Assembly (NCBI RefSeq): GCF_013415845.1
Contig: NZ_CP058907.1
Coordinates: forward strand, 3,472,001-3,536,000
Length of the DNA stretch: 64,000 nt
Direction of reading: 5' to 3'
Source of the DNA: Rhodopseudomonas palustris
Lineage (GTDB): Bacteria; Pseudomonadota; Alphaproteobacteria; Rhizobiales; Xanthobacteraceae
In this document: one piece after another, positions 53,067 through 62,656 of the stretch
How the letters are laid out: each line of letters begins with the position of its first letter
Numbering within the stretch: the stretch's first letter is position 1
Translations under genes and position numbers: made by a program
The notes under the pieces: generated by a model
Databases searched by the model: none
What the model saw: the letters and a program-made list of their open reading frames with translations, nothing else
Told to the model about the DNA's origin: nothing

Positions 53067-54800
53067 TCAGATGCTGCCGTGCAGCCGGGCCAGCAGCGCC
53101 ACGACGATCAAGGCCAGCAGCGCCGACAACAACTGCCAGAACAATAGCGGATTGCGCGCAGCGAGCGGCTGCGGCCGAGCGTCGAGATAGTCGGCCCGCG
53201 GATGCCGGAGGTCTTGGACGAACTCCGACAGCGCCGGATAGCGCTTGGCCGGATCGAGGCTGACGGCGCGTTGCAGCGCGCGGTCGACCCAGACCGGCAC
53301 CTTGGCATTGTGGTCGGCGGCCGGGCTGTAGCACAGCTTGCGGGATTTCAGCGCCTGATTGGCGCGCGCCAGCTCGGCGCCATAGGGCAGCCGGCCGGTC
53401 AGCATCTGATAGGCGATCACCCCGAGCGAGAACTGATCCGACAGCGCCGAGCCGCCCTGGCCGGCGAAATATTCCGGCGCCATGTATTGCACCGTGCCGA
53501 GCAGCTCGTCGCCACCCGCCGGTCCCAGCTCGGCGACGCCGGCGACCCGCACCGAGCCGAAGTCGATGATCTTCACCGTGCCGCTGCGGTCGATCAGCAC
53601 GTTGGCCGGGCGCAGATCCTGATGCACCATTTCCTTGCGGTGGAACGCGTAGAGCCCCCTGGCAATCTGCTCGATCAGGCCGCGGACGGTTTCAAGCTCC
53701 GCGCGCGGATGGTCGATCATCCATTGCGCCAGCGTCTGGCCTTCGATGTACTCGAAGGCGACGTAAAGATAGCGGCGGGGCCGCTGCACCGCGCATGGCT
53801 TCAGCACGTGCGGACTGTCGATCCGCCGCGCCGCCCATTCCTCCAGCATGAAACGCTTGCGATAGTCCGGATCGTCGCGCAGATCGGCCGAGGGGATCTT
53901 CAGCGCCACCAGCTCTTCGGTGGCGAGATCGCTGGCGAGATAGATGTGGCTGCGGCTCGAGCCGTGCAGTTCGCGAAGGATACGATAGCCGTCGAACTCG
54001 GCGCGCGGCTCCAGCAGCGGCGGCAGCGGCAACTCGGCCGCCCGGCCGAACAGATCGATCGTGTCCACATCCGGCACGGTCTCGAGCCGCACCAGCTGCA
54101 CGGTGAGATTGTCGTCGCTGCCGTTGTTGAACGCCTCGCCGATGATCGCCCGCGCCGCGGCGTCGAGATCGTCGGCATGTTCGCGCAAGATCTGCACGAC
54201 GAAGCGCTGCGTGACATGCTCATACACGCCGTCGGTCGCCAGCACGAACAGGTCGCCGGGGACGACCGGCACCGCCAGATAGTCGATCTCGACCTGCGGA
54301 TTGACGCCGAGCGCACGGCCCAGATAGCTCTGCTCAGCAGAGAGTCGAACGCGGTGATCCTCGGTGAGCTGCTCCAGCGACGCGCCCGCCAGCCGGTAGA
54401 TCCGGCTGTCGCCGATGTGAAACAGATGCGCTGCCGCGCCTTTGAGCACCACCGCGCTCAAGGTGCAGACATAGCCCTTGTCGCGATCGTAGCGATAATC
54501 GCTGCGCCGGGTTTCGGCATGCAGCCATGAGTTGGTCGCAGCGATCACCCGCTGCGCCGACGACTTCACCGACCAGGCTTCCGACGTGCAGTAGTAATCC
54601 GTGAGAAAGCTCTTGACCGCAGACTCGCTCGCGACCTGGCTGACGTCGCTCGACGAGATGCCGTCGGCGAGCGCGAGCGCGATGCCCTTGGTGGTCAGCA
54701 GCGGCTCAGCCGGGATCAGCGCGCCATAGAAATCCTGATTGACGGGCTTGCGCCCCGGCGACGACGCCTGCCCGATCGAGACTGTGAGCTGCTGCGCCAT
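53067..54800 (-). CDS. bifunctional PP2C phosphatase - Ser/Thr protein kinase, membrane-anchored
   Basis: 577 residues from ATG 54800. PP2C domain about 1-235 (ALADGISSSDVSQVASESA, IGDSRIYRLAG, LATDGVYEHV, GSDDNLTVQLV). Hanks-type kinase about 258-520: glycine-poor loop ELHGSSRSHIYLA, Lys in ELVALKIP, catalytic loop VHQDLRPANVLID with Asp395 (HQD instead of HRD), DFG at 413-415, GTVQYMAPEYF. One C-terminal membrane helix about 552-572. Such fusions sit beside nitrite/formate transporters in proteobacterial nitrogen clusters; here the transporter ends 69 bp upstream. Targets unknown. Confidence 0.92.
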   Translation of the reverse strand: MAQQLTVSIGQASSPGRKPVNQDFYGALIPAEPLLTTKGIALALADGISSSDVSQVASESAVKSFLTDYYCTSEAWSVKSSAQRVIAATNSWLHAETRRSDYRYDRDKGYVCTLSAVVLKGAAAHLFHIGDSRIYRLAGASLEQLTEDHRVRLSAEQSYLGRALGVNPQVEIDYLAVPVVPGDLFVLATDGVYEHVTQRFVVQILREHADDLDAAARAIIGEAFNNGSDDNLTVQLVRLETVPDVDTIDLFGRAAELPLPPLLEPRAEFDGYRILRELHGSSRSHIYLASDLATEELVALKIPSADLRDDPDYRKRFMLEEWAARRIDSPHVLKPCAVQRPRRYLYVAFEYIEGQTLAQWMIDHPRAELETVRGLIEQIARGLYAFHRKEMVHQDLRPANVLIDRSGTVKIIDFGSVRVAGVAELGPAGGDELLGTVQYMAPEYFAGQGGSALSDQFSLGVIAYQMLTGRLPYGAELARANQALKSRKLCYSPAADHNAKVPVWVDRALQRAVSLDPAKRYPALSEFVQDLRHPRADYLDARPQPLAARNPLLFWQLLSALLALIVVALLARLHGSI

Positions 54801-54869
54801 GCGCCCTGCTGCGACCCAAGAAAACGGGAGCTTCACCCGGACCGAGCGAAGCTCCCGGAGGCGATCAGC

Positions 54870-55709
54870 TTACGCCGCGACGCGCGGCGCCGGAACGGCT
54901 TCGATCCGGCGCTTCGCCGCGGTGCGGACGTGGGTGGTGTAGAGCGTCAGCCCGGTGAAGGCGAGCCCGCCGACCAGATTGCCGAGCACGGTCGGGATCT
55001 CGTTCCAGACCAGATAGTCGAGGATCGAGAACTTGGCGTGCAGCATCAGGCCCGACGGAAACAGGAACATGTTCACCACCGAGTGTTCGAACACCATGTA
55101 GAAGAACACCAGGATCGGCATCCACATCGCCAGCACCTTGCCCGGCACCGTGGTCGAGATCATCGCCATCACCACGCCGGTCGAGACCATCCAGTTGCAC
55201 AGCATGCCGCGGAAGAACAGCGTCGCCATGCCGGCCGCGCCATGCGCCGCATAGCCGAGCGTCCGCCCCTCGCCGATATTGCCGATCACCGTGCCGACCT
55301 TGTCGGGATCTTGCGTAAAGCCGAAGGTGGTGACGAACGCCATCAGGAACGCCACCGTCAGCGCGCCGGCGAAGTTGCCGATGAACACCAGGCCCCAATT
55401 GCGCAGCACGCCGCCGATCGTGACGCCGGGACGCTTGTCGAGCCACGCCAGCGGCGACAGCACGAATACGCCGGTGAGCAGATCAAAGCCGAGCAGATAC
55501 AGCATGGTGAAGCCGACCGGGAATAGCAGTGCGCCGATCAGCGGCTGGCCGGTGTTGACGTTGATCGTGACCGCGAACCACGCGGCGAGCGCCAGAATGG
55601 CGCCGGCCATATAGGCGCGGATCACCGTGTCGCGGGTGGACATGAAGATCTTGGACTCGCCAGCGTCGACCATCTTGGTGACGAATTCAGAAGGCGCGAG
55701 GTAGGACAT
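54870..55709 (-). CDS. formate/nitrite transporter (FNT) family channel
   Basis: 279 residues from ATG 55709 (MSYLAPSEFVTKMVDAGESK); a longer frame to 56012 runs through non-coding sequence. Six membrane helices with the FNT features AYMAGAILALAAWFAVTI, LFRGMLCNWMVSTGVVMAMI, and FEHSVVNMFLFPSGLM with the central pore His. These pentameric inner-membrane channels carry formate, nitrite or hydrosulfide. The kinase-phosphatase gene downstream probably belongs to the same operon. Nitrite is a guess from such neighbourhoods. Confidence 0.93.
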   Translation of the reverse strand: MSYLAPSEFVTKMVDAGESKIFMSTRDTVIRAYMAGAILALAAWFAVTINVNTGQPLIGALLFPVGFTMLYLLGFDLLTGVFVLSPLAWLDKRPGVTIGGVLRNWGLVFIGNFAGALTVAFLMAFVTTFGFTQDPDKVGTVIGNIGEGRTLGYAAHGAAGMATLFFRGMLCNWMVSTGVVMAMISTTVPGKVLAMWMPILVFFYMVFEHSVVNMFLFPSGLMLHAKFSILDYLVWNEIPTVLGNLVGGLAFTGLTLYTTHVRTAAKRRIEAVPAPRVAA

Positions 55710-55800
55710 CTGCTCCGTGCTCCGTTTGCTGCTGAAAAGGCCGCGTCGGAACGCACAAGCGGAGGAAGCAACAAGGGGGCGGAGCCTCGACGACACCGCG

Positions 55801-55821
55801 GCTCTCCATCGGCGGGAGAGC
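55801..55821. promoter_or_regulatory. hairpin in the FNT gene 5' region
   Basis: Perfect 7-bp stem GCTCTCC / GGAGAGC with a 7-nt loop, about 92 bp before the FNT start. It may be part of a structured mRNA leader. No complete paired-hairpin antiterminator of the ANTAR/NasT kind could be recognised. Confidence 0.3.
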
Positions 55822-56114
55822 TGTCCCATTGCTGTCTGCCGGACACCGGCTTGGCAATTCTCGGACGGCGGTCGTCGTTGACCGGAACTTACTAAGCAAT
55901 CGCCGTGCCAGCGCTTGACGGCGCGCGCCACGCGTATTTCCCCGACAGATTCCTCAGATAACGCTGCTCCGGCCCTGCCGCCGGGCGACGCCGATGCCCA
56001 GACTCTGCGCAACAGGCCTGCGTATAGCTCGCATTTAAGGCACCCTCCCCATCTGCCCGCTGCGGCCCTTCTTGACTGACCGACGCAGACTTGGCCCTTC
56101 CAAAGGGTACTTGG

Positions 56115-56221
56115 TCCTCATCCTGAGGAGCCCGGCGAGCCGGGCGTCTCGAAGGATGAGGCCACCTATGAACCTGCCGCGCACGGTTCGAGATGGCGCT
56201 TCGCGCCTCCTCATCATGAGG
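56115..56221. repeat. CCTCATCCTGAGG dispersed repeat
   Basis: CCTCATCCTGAGGAGCCCGG, then GTCTCGAAGGATGAGG in inverted orientation, then CTCATCATGAGG. This is a well-known intergenic repeat of Bradyrhizobiaceae genomes that can fold into a long hairpin. Confidence 0.75.
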
Positions 56222-56437
56222 TCGTGGCTCGCACATTTTGAGAAGCGTAGTTTGAATCGGTATCCCGCATGAGCGCAGCAACATGCGGGAGCGCCAAACC
56301 TGGATGTCGCTTCGCTCATCCAGGCTACGCTTGCTTGACCGCCTATGGGGCTGCGCAGCCCCGAATTCAGCTCCAGGACGAGACTCCAACCGCACAGGTG
56401 TGGGCGCTGGGCCCCGCTATCAAAGCTCTCCGCATCG

Positions 56438-57295
56438 CTAGGCTGGCCCCTCGCCGAGCGCTCGCAAGGCCGAGAGTCCTTCCCGATAGGATGGATAGGC
56501 TAAGGCAACTCCCAACTCCGTGCGGATCAGATCGTTGCGGACCCGGCAATTCTCCAGATAGAAGCTGCGCGCCATAGGGGAAAGCTCGGCGTCATCGAAA
56601 GCAACTTCAGGAGGCGGTGTTCGTCCGCAGAGTTCAGCGGCGAATTCGACGACCTGCTGCGGCGGTGCCGGCTCGTTGTCGGTCACATTGTAAATGGCGC
56701 CGGGCCGCGGTCTCGACAGTGACGCGGCGACCACTGTGGCGATATCGGCGACGTGAATTCGATTGAAGACTTGTCCGGGCTTGACGATACGTGTCGCCGT
56801 TCCGGCTGCGAGCTTCTCCAGTTGGTTTCGGCCCGGGCCGTAGATCCCTGATAGACGAAAAACTTGCGCTCCCAACGCCAGCCAGCCCTGCTCGGCGGCG
56901 ATCCGGAGCTGCGAGCGGGGTTTTTCCGACTTCGCAGGCGTTGTTTCGTCGACCCAATTGCCGAGGTGGTCACCGTACACACCGATCGTCGAAAGATAGC
57001 CGATCCACCGCGGCCTGGAATCACTGGTGATCGAGCCGAGGAAGGACGCGAGAACCGGATCGCCGGCTTCATTCGGAGGGATCGACGACAGAATGGCGTC
57101 ACTCGACTTGATATCATCAGCGATGAGTGGATCGACATAAGAGGATGAAAACACCCGTGCAGTGATCCCGCGCCGCCCCAACTCTTCGGCCTTGGCGCTT
57201 GTTCTGACGGTTGCAGTGACCTCGATCCCGGCGCCCTGCAAATGCTGCGCGATGTAGCTGGACGAATAGCCCAAGCCAAAAATCAGAATTCTCAT
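56438..57295 (-). CDS. atypical SDR / NAD(P)-binding epimerase-like protein (YeeZ type)
   Basis: 285 residues. N-terminal dinucleotide loop MRILIFGLGYSSSYIAQHL (GxGxxxS variant), VFRLSGIYGPGRNQLE in the middle and FNRIHVADIATVVAASL, a pattern of extended/atypical SDRs like YeeZ. The classical YxxxK motif is changed to WIGYLSTIGVYGDHLGNWVD. It may act on a nucleotide sugar or only bind NADP. Substrate unknown. Monocistronic. Confidence 0.82.
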   Translation of the reverse strand: MRILIFGLGYSSSYIAQHLQGAGIEVTATVRTSAKAEELGRRGITARVFSSSYVDPLIADDIKSSDAILSSIPPNEAGDPVLASFLGSITSDSRPRWIGYLSTIGVYGDHLGNWVDETTPAKSEKPRSQLRIAAEQGWLALGAQVFRLSGIYGPGRNQLEKLAAGTATRIVKPGQVFNRIHVADIATVVAASLSRPRPGAIYNVTDNEPAPPQQVVEFAAELCGRTPPPEVAFDDAELSPMARSFYLENCRVRNDLIRTELGVALAYPSYREGLSALRALGEGPA

Positions 57296-57436
57296 CCGGA
57301 CATCATCTCATCTAGGCCTGTCGATGCGCACGGATACCCGACATCTGAGCCGATGGCTGCGTCCTTGTGAGTCCGGGTCCTGGTTGGGCCACCAAATCAG
57401 CCAAACCGAGAGCTTCGCGTCAGCTCAAAAACACGA

Positions 57437-57467
57437 AGGGCGGTGATCGTGTCGCGATCACCGCCCT
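57437..57467 (-). terminator. intrinsic terminator of pccB
   Basis: 13-bp perfect stem AGGGCGGTGATCG / CGATCACCGCCCT with a 5-nt loop. Read on the minus strand it is followed by TCGTGTTTTTG. It begins 25 bp after the pccB stop. Confidence 0.85.
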
Positions 57468-57491
57468 GTTCAACCAAACGAGCCGATGCCG

Positions 57492-59024
57492 TTACAGCGG
57501 CATGTTGTCGTGTTTCTTCTGCGGGATTTCCATCTTCTTGTCGCGCAGCATCGCCAGTGCGCGGGCGATGCGGCGGCGGGTGGCGTGCGGCAGGATCACG
57601 TCGTCGATATAGCCGCGCTCGGCGGCGATGAACGGCGACAGGAAGCGGTCCTCGTATTCCTTGGTCCGCGCCGCGATCTTCTCCGGATCGTGCATGTCCT
57701 GACGGAAGATGATCTCGACCGCGCCCTTGGCGCCCATCACCGCGATCTGCGCCGACGGCCAGGCGTAGTTGATGTCGGCGCCGATTTCCTTCGACGCCAT
57801 GACGTCGAACGCGCCGCCATAGGCCTTGCGGGTGATCACGGTGACCAGCGGCACGGTGCACTGCGAGAACGCGAACAGCAGCTTGGCGCCGTGCTTGATC
57901 AGGCCGCCATATTCCTGCGCGGTGCCCGGCAGGAAGCCCGGCACGTCGACGAAGGTGACGATCGGAATGTTGAAGCTGTCGCAGAACCGCACGAACCGCG
58001 CAGCTTTCCGCGAGGCGTCAGAGTCGAGCACGCCAGCGAGCACCATCGGCTGGTTGGCGACGAAGCCCACGGTGCGGCCGGCGATGCGGCCGAAGCCGGT
58101 GATGATGTTCTTGGCGAAGGTGTCCTGCAGCTCGAAGAAGTCGCCCTCGTCCACGACTTTGAGGATCAGCTCCTTCATGTCGTAGGGCTTGTTCGGATTG
58201 TCGGGGATCAACGTGTCGAGCGAGAAGTCCTCACGCTCGATATCGTCGAAGCTCGGCCATTCCGGCACGCCTTCGGAAGAGTTCGCCGGCAGGAAGTCGA
58301 GCAGCCGGCGCATCTGCAGCAGGGTCTCGACGTCGTTCTCGAACGCGCCGTCGGCGATCGACGACTTGGTGGCGTGCACCGACGCGCCGCCCAGTTCTTC
58401 CGGGGTGACGACTTCGTTGGTCACCGTCTTCACCACGTCGGGGCCGGTGACGAACATGTAGCTGGTGTTCTTCACCATGAAGATGAAGTCGGTCATCGCC
58501 GGCGCATAGACGTCGCCGCCGGCGCACGGGCCCATGATGACGCTGATCTGCGGGATCACGCCGGAGGCCTGCACCACGCGGCGGAACACGTAGGAGTAAC
58601 CGGCGAGCGCCGCGACGCCCTCCTGGATGCGGGCGCCGCCGGCGTCGTACAGCCCGATGATCGGGGCCCGCGCCTTCAGCGCCATGTCCTGGATCTTGGT
58701 GATCTTCGCCGCGTGGGTCTCGGACAGCGAGCCGCCGAACACGGTGAAGTCCTTGGCGAACACGAACACCTTGCGGCCGTTGACCGTGCCCCAGCCGGTG
58801 ACGACGCCGTCGCCGGGGATCTTGGTCTTCGCCATCCCGAATTCGGTCGAGCGGTGCTGGACGAACATGTCCATCTCCTCGAACGAATGCTTGTCGAGCA
58901 GCAGGTCGATCCGTTCGCGTGCGGTGAGCCGGCCGCGGGCGTGCTGCGCATTGATGCGCTTTTCGCCGCCGCCGAGCTTGGCTGCCGTCCGCCGTTCGTC
59001 CAGTGCTTCCAGGATGTGCTTCAT
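57492..59024 (-). CDS. pccB: propionyl-CoA carboxylase carboxyltransferase (beta) subunit
   Basis: 510 residues from ATG 59024 ([20 protein letters not shown]); the frame upstream to 59096 is not needed. Crotonase-fold N and C halves: [19 protein letters not shown] start, [40 protein letters not shown], and in the second half [20 protein letters not shown] and [19 protein letters not shown]. With PccA it transfers the carboxyl group to propionyl-CoA, feeding methylmalonyl-CoA to succinyl-CoA. Separated from pccA by 38 kb; ends in its own terminator. Confidence 0.94.
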   Translation of the reverse strand: MKHILEALDERRTAAKLGGGEKRINAQHARGRLTARERIDLLLDKHSFEEMDMFVQHRSTEFGMAKTKIPGDGVVTGWGTVNGRKVFVFAKDFTVFGGSLSETHAAKITKIQDMALKARAPIIGLYDAGGARIQEGVAALAGYSYVFRRVVQASGVIPQISVIMGPCAGGDVYAPAMTDFIFMVKNTSYMFVTGPDVVKTVTNEVVTPEELGGASVHATKSSIADGAFENDVETLLQMRRLLDFLPANSSEGVPEWPSFDDIEREDFSLDTLIPDNPNKPYDMKELILKVVDEGDFFELQDTFAKNIITGFGRIAGRTVGFVANQPMVLAGVLDSDASRKAARFVRFCDSFNIPIVTFVDVPGFLPGTAQEYGGLIKHGAKLLFAFSQCTVPLVTVITRKAYGGAFDVMASKEIGADINYAWPSAQIAVMGAKGAVEIIFRQDMHDPEKIAARTKEYEDRFLSPFIAAERGYIDDVILPHATRRRIARALAMLRDKKMEIPQKKHDNMPL

Positions 59025-59303
59025 GATGAATAAGCCGAATTTCTTTTCTTGGTTGGGCGTGCGGAGCTTTTGCCCTTGTTTCACCGCAACAATCAAGGCC
59101 TTCTAGCATGGGCGTTTCGCAGGGGGAAACCGCCTTGCTCCGCTCCGGCCTAGCCCTTTCGGCGAGCTGTCCGACGATCCACAGCTGATCGGGCATCGGC
59201 AGCCGGCCACCGCCGTTAAATCTGCATCGGCCCGATGCGGAACCGCGATGGCGCCCTGCCCCGAACCCACCTATATCGCGGGGCCGCCCCGTGGAGCCGA
59301 CCG

Positions 59304-59720
59304 ATGACCGCCGCCCTGCCCTCCGCCGATCCGTCCGTGGCCAGCGGCGGCATCCTCACCGTGTTGCGGGCCGAGGGGCTGGCGCTGTTCGCCGGCTGCA
59401 CGCTGTTCTACGTGATCTCGGACGCGCCCTGGGAGCTGTACGCGCTGCTGTTTTTCGCGCCGGATTTAAGCTTTATCGGCTATCTGGCGGGGCCCAAAGT
59501 GGGCGCGGTGGTGTACAACGCGCTGCATTCGACCATCGGGCCGCTGCTGCTGGCGATCGCCGGGATCGTGCTGGTGGTGCCCTATGCCGGCACGGTGGCG
59601 ATGATCTGGCTCGCCCATATCGGCTTCGACCGGGCGCTCGGGTATGGCCTGAAATACAAGACCGGCTTCCGCGTCACCCATCTCGGCCCGATCGGCAAGG
59701 CGCCGGCCGGCCGTTACTGA
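59304..59720 (+). CDS. DUF4260 family membrane protein
   Basis: 138 residues from ATG 59304. Three to four hydrophobic segments (about 25-45, 50-65, 75-100, 100-115). The ending MIWLAHIGFDRALGYGLKYK, then TGFRVTHLGPIGK, is diagnostic of DUF4260, a small membrane protein of unknown function. Converges on the FlhB-tail gene with 1 bp between the stops. Confidence 0.88.
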   Translation: MTAALPSADPSVASGGILTVLRAEGLALFAGCTLFYVISDAPWELYALLFFAPDLSFIGYLAGPKVGAVVYNALHSTIGPLLLAIAGIVLVVPYAGTVAMIWLAHIGFDRALGYGLKYKTGFRVTHLGPIGKAPAGRY

Positions 59721-59721
59721 G

Positions 59722-59997
59722 TCAGCGCACCGGGCCGCGCCCCGACAGCCGCAGCACGAAGGCAAGGACTTCGGCCACCGCCTTGTACAGCTCCTCGGGG
59801 ATTTCGTCGCCGAGCTCGACGTGCGACAGCGCGCCGGCGAGCATCTCGTTCTCTTCGATTGGGATGTCGTGCTGTTTGGCGACTTCGATGATCTTGGCGC
59901 CGAGCACGCCCTTGCCCTTGGCGACCACGCGCGGGGCACCGGCGTAGTCGTAGTGCAGGGCGATCGCGAGCGGATTCTTGGTGTCTGTTGTGGTCAC
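59722..59997 (-). CDS. FlhB C-terminal-like protein (EscU/YscU/HrcU family)
   Basis: 91 residues from GTG 59997, whose GTGA overlaps the FliK-like stop by 4 bp. It matches only the cytoplasmic C-terminal domain of Flh[61 protein letters not shown]. The NPTH autocleavage motif is replaced by TKNPLA at the very start, so it resembles the cleaved FlhB fragment as a separate protein (FlhX-like). It probably works with the FliK-like partner in export switching. Confidence 0.85.
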   Translation of the reverse strand: MTTTDTKNPLAIALHYDYAGAPRVVAKGKGVLGAKIIEVAKQHDIPIEENEMLAGALSHVELGDEIPEELYKAVAEVLAFVLRLSGRGPVR

Positions 59998-61787
59998 AGC
60001 GCGCGGTCCAGGAAATGGCCGGCCACTGCCGGGCGTGGCGCGGGCGGCGCGCCGTCGCGCACCACGATGTCGCCGGAGACCAGATCGGCGCGAGCCAGCG
60101 CGCGGCCGAGGTCGGCGGCGCCGGCGCGGAGCAGCGCGGTGGTGGCGGGGCGCTCCGCCCACAGCCGCACCGAGGTCTTCTCGCCGCGCAGCGAGATCAG
60201 GGCGTGCACCGGCCCGGCCGGCTCGACATCGAGCGAAAACCGCGCCTGCCACACCGTCCCGGACGCGCCGGCGGCCTGAGCGGCTTCGTCGCGGTCGCGC
60301 GAAATCTCGAACTGCGCCACGGCGGTTCCCTGCGGGGTGGCGAGCGGAATCTCGAACGCCCAGCGCGGCTGGGCGGCATCGACCCGCGCCGGCGCAGCGT
60401 CGGTGCGGTCCGGCAGCGAGGCGACCTGCAGCAGCGTCTGCCGCGCCAGCGCGCCTTCGGTTTCGGTCAGAATCCGGCGCAAATTGGCATCGACCGGCGC
60501 GTGCGGCGTCAGATTGGCCGGCATCACCGGCTGGGCGGCCGGCAGCGCGCCGGGAAACGGCGGCGGCGGCGTATTGGTGCGGGCGATGCCGCTGTCGTCC
60601 TTGCCGATCCGGTTACCGGTCAGCGCCGGCAGCAGCGACAGCAGCACCGGATTGCTGAGCCCGGCCTTGGCCAGCACCGCCGCGGTCTGCGGATCGGCCT
60701 GCAGCGCCTGCTGCAACGCGCTCAGCGTCGCGGCGGTACTGGTCGCCGCGGTCTGGGCCTGCGCCGTCGCCGAGGTCGCGGTGCCGGTGAGCTGGGCGAT
60801 GACGTTCTGCACCAGCGATTGCTCGGAGGTGGATGCGCTGGAGGTTGCGGCCGCGCCCGCAGCGGTGGCAGACGCCGCCAGCGTCGGCGACGCGGTCAAC
60901 GGCAGCGAGGTGGTTGTGCCATTCGCGGTCATCGCGGCGGCGGTCGAAGTGGTGGCCCCGAGCAGATTGGCCTCGGCCGCGAGCTGAGCGGTGAGCGCCA
61001 GCAGCGAGGTGCCCTGCCCGTTCTGCAGTACCGGCGTCGTCGTGGCACTGCCGGCCTGCGCCGTCGCGGCCCCGAGCGCGGTGGAGAGCACCTGGCGCAG
61101 CACCAGCAGCGCCGCCTTCAGGTCGGTACCGACTCCGGTGCTGGCGGTCCCGCTCGCCAGCGCGGCTTCGAGAAAGATCCCGGAACTCTGAAACGCCTTC
61201 TGGATGTCGGCGCCGGTCAGGCCATTCGCAGTCGGCAGTTGCTGCGCCAGCACCTGGGCTGCTGCCTCGCGTACCGCCACCGGCAGCCCGCTCGAATTCG
61301 CCACCGCGCCGAGATTGGCAAAAAGCGCCGACAGCCCGGTCTGCTGCGTCACCGCCGTTGCCGCGGCGGTCGCCACCGCGGCCGCCTGTTGCGGCGTCAG
61401 CGTCGGCGTTGCGGCCGGTACGATGCTCGGCGCCGCCTGCGCCGAGGTCAGCACGATGGCCTGCGGCCCGAGCGTGACGCGGTCGACCGCCGCGCCGGAG
61501 GCGGCCAGCGCCGCCTGCGCGGTCGTGGTAGTGACCGGCTGATTGACGATCGCGAGCCGCACCCCGGCATCGGTCTGCGACACCGACACCTGCAGCGTCT
61601 GCCCGGCCTGCAACGGCACCTGCGTGGTGGCTTCGACGGTCTGGCCGCCGATTGCGATTCGAACTTGGTTGTTATCGCCGACCGACAGCACCTTGGCCTG
61701 CAGCACCGCCCCGGGCTGCAGCAGAACGTCCGCGGTCACGCCTTGCAGCGCGACGAGGGGAAGGTTCGGATTGACCGAAATCGCCAT
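59994..61787 (-). CDS. FliK-like (hook-length control type) protein
   Basis: 597 residues. A long Ala/Thr/Val-rich, poorly conserved body, with a short beta-rich start ([37 protein letters not shown]). The C-terminal domain (about 490-590; [37 protein letters not shown]) looks like the FliK switch domain. FliK stops hook growth through FlhB's C-domain, and the next gene is exactly such a domain. No other flagellar genes adjoin, so a specialised or second system is possible. Confidence 0.78.
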   Translation of the reverse strand: MAISVNPNLPLVALQGVTADVLLQPGAVLQAKVLSVGDNNQVRIAIGGQTVEATTQVPLQAGQTLQVSVSQTDAGVRLAIVNQPVTTTTAQAALAASGAAVDRVTLGPQAIVLTSAQAAPSIVPAATPTLTPQQAAAVATAAATAVTQQTGLSALFANLGAVANSSGLPVAVREAAAQVLAQQLPTANGLTGADIQKAFQSSGIFLEAALASGTASTGVGTDLKAALLVLRQVLSTALGAATAQAGSATTTPVLQNGQGTSLLALTAQLAAEANLLGATTSTAAAMTANGTTTSLPLTASPTLAASATAAGAAATSSASTSEQSLVQNVIAQLTGTATSATAQAQTAATSTAATLSALQQALQADPQTAAVLAKAGLSNPVLLSLLPALTGNRIGKDDSGIARTNTPPPPFPGALPAAQPVMPANLTPHAPVDANLRRILTETEGALARQTLLQVASLPDRTDAAPARVDAAQPRWAFEIPLATPQGTAVAQFEISRDRDEAAQAAGASGTVWQARFSLDVEPAGPVHALISLRGEKTSVRLWAERPATTALLRAGAADLGRALARADLVSGDIVVRDGAPPAPRPAVAGHFLDRAL

Positions 61788-61856
61788 CGCTGTCCTTTGC
61801 GGGCGGCTGCGCTGAATGCGATCCGACCAGACTAAGCGAGGGGCGTAAACCCGTCG

Positions 61857-62642
61857 TTAACTTCTCCGGGAACCCAGCGCCGCAATCACCTGGGCTGCGG
61901 CGGCGAATTCCGCCTGCTTGGCGGCGCGGCGCGCGGCGACCTCCTCGTCGAGGCCCCACTGCTCGATGTTCCAATCCTCGTCGACATGCGCCGCCGCCCA
62001 CACCTGATCGGCATCCAGCCGGCCATTCGCCAGCGCCAGCGCCAGCAGCGCCGAGCCGGTGACGGTGGTGACGACATGCAGTGCGCCGAGCAGCCAAGGA
62101 TCCCCCGGCAGCGCCGCGCGCGTCGCGGCGAGCGCGGTCTCCGGCTGGCCGACATGGACGATTCCCTGCGACAGGATGAAATGCGCACCGAGCGCGTCCT
62201 TGGCCCAGAACAGCACCGGGTCCCAATGCGCGGCTTCACGCGCGATCAGTTCCTCGGGGTGCTCGGCGCGATAGAACAGCAGATCCGAGCCGAAGTACTT
62301 GGCGATGTCGTCGGTCACAGCTTCCGTTCGGCCGGCAACGCCGTCGATCACGCTGTTGGCGAGCCGCGTCAACGGCATCGTCGACGGATCGATGGTTTCG
62401 CCCTGTGCCTGCCATTCGGCGGCAATCGTTTCGGCGAGCGTCCGATCCGGCGCCGCCAGCGCGTGGCGCGACGGCGTCTTGACCGAGCGGCCGTCGAGCC
62501 GCACCACGAAGCCGCCGCCCTCCTCGGCAACGCTGGCCTCGGTGTAGAACCGCTTCGGCAGTTGCGCGCGGCTGGTGCGCCGCACCGCTTCGTTGGGATC
62601 GAGCGGCGACTTGCCCGCCACCTCGTCGAACAGATCACGCAT
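61857..62642 (-). CDS. ATP12 family F1-ATPase assembly chaperone
   Basis: 261 residues. Family marks: KRFYTEASVAEEGGGFVVRL, VKTPSRHALAAP, MPLTRLANSVIDGV, DLLFYRAEHPEEL and the C-terminal DEDWNIEQWGLDEEVAARRA. In mitochondria ATP12 binds the F1 alpha subunit during assembly; alphaproteobacterial homologues are inferred to do likewise. Cytoplasmic. Its start is 14 bp after the small exported protein gene and it lies downstream of the RluA gene on the same strand, a common alphaproteobacterial order. Confidence 0.92.
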   Translation of the reverse strand: MRDLFDEVAGKSPLDPNEAVRRTSRAQLPKRFYTEASVAEEGGGFVVRLDGRSVKTPSRHALAAPDRTLAETIAAEWQAQGETIDPSTMPLTRLANSVIDGVAGRTEAVTDDIAKYFGSDLLFYRAEHPEELIAREAAHWDPVLFWAKDALGAHFILSQGIVHVGQPETALAATRAALPGDPWLLGALHVVTTVTGSALLALALANGRLDADQVWAAAHVDEDWNIEQWGLDEEVAARRAAKQAEFAAAAQVIAALGSRRS

Positions 62643-62656
62643 GCTGGTTTCTCGAC

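Larger units (their letters stand above)
55710..56437. other. repeat-rich intergenic region
   Basis: 728 bp without a convincing gene. The side near 55710 is FNT leader and promoter. The centre and right hold dispersed repeats: the CCTCATCCTGAGG family (56115-56221) and a GGATG-CGCTTCGCTCATCC element (about 56272-56335). Open frames across this region follow the repeats and are not real. Confidence 0.6.

Noticed and set aside
53202..54530. 442-codon plus-strand frame opposite the kinase-phosphatase
   Set aside because: Antisense shadow; the minus strand has unambiguous PP2C and kinase motifs.
55892..56395. 167-codon frame upstream of the FNT gene
   Set aside because: Runs through dispersed palindromic repeats and has no family likeness.
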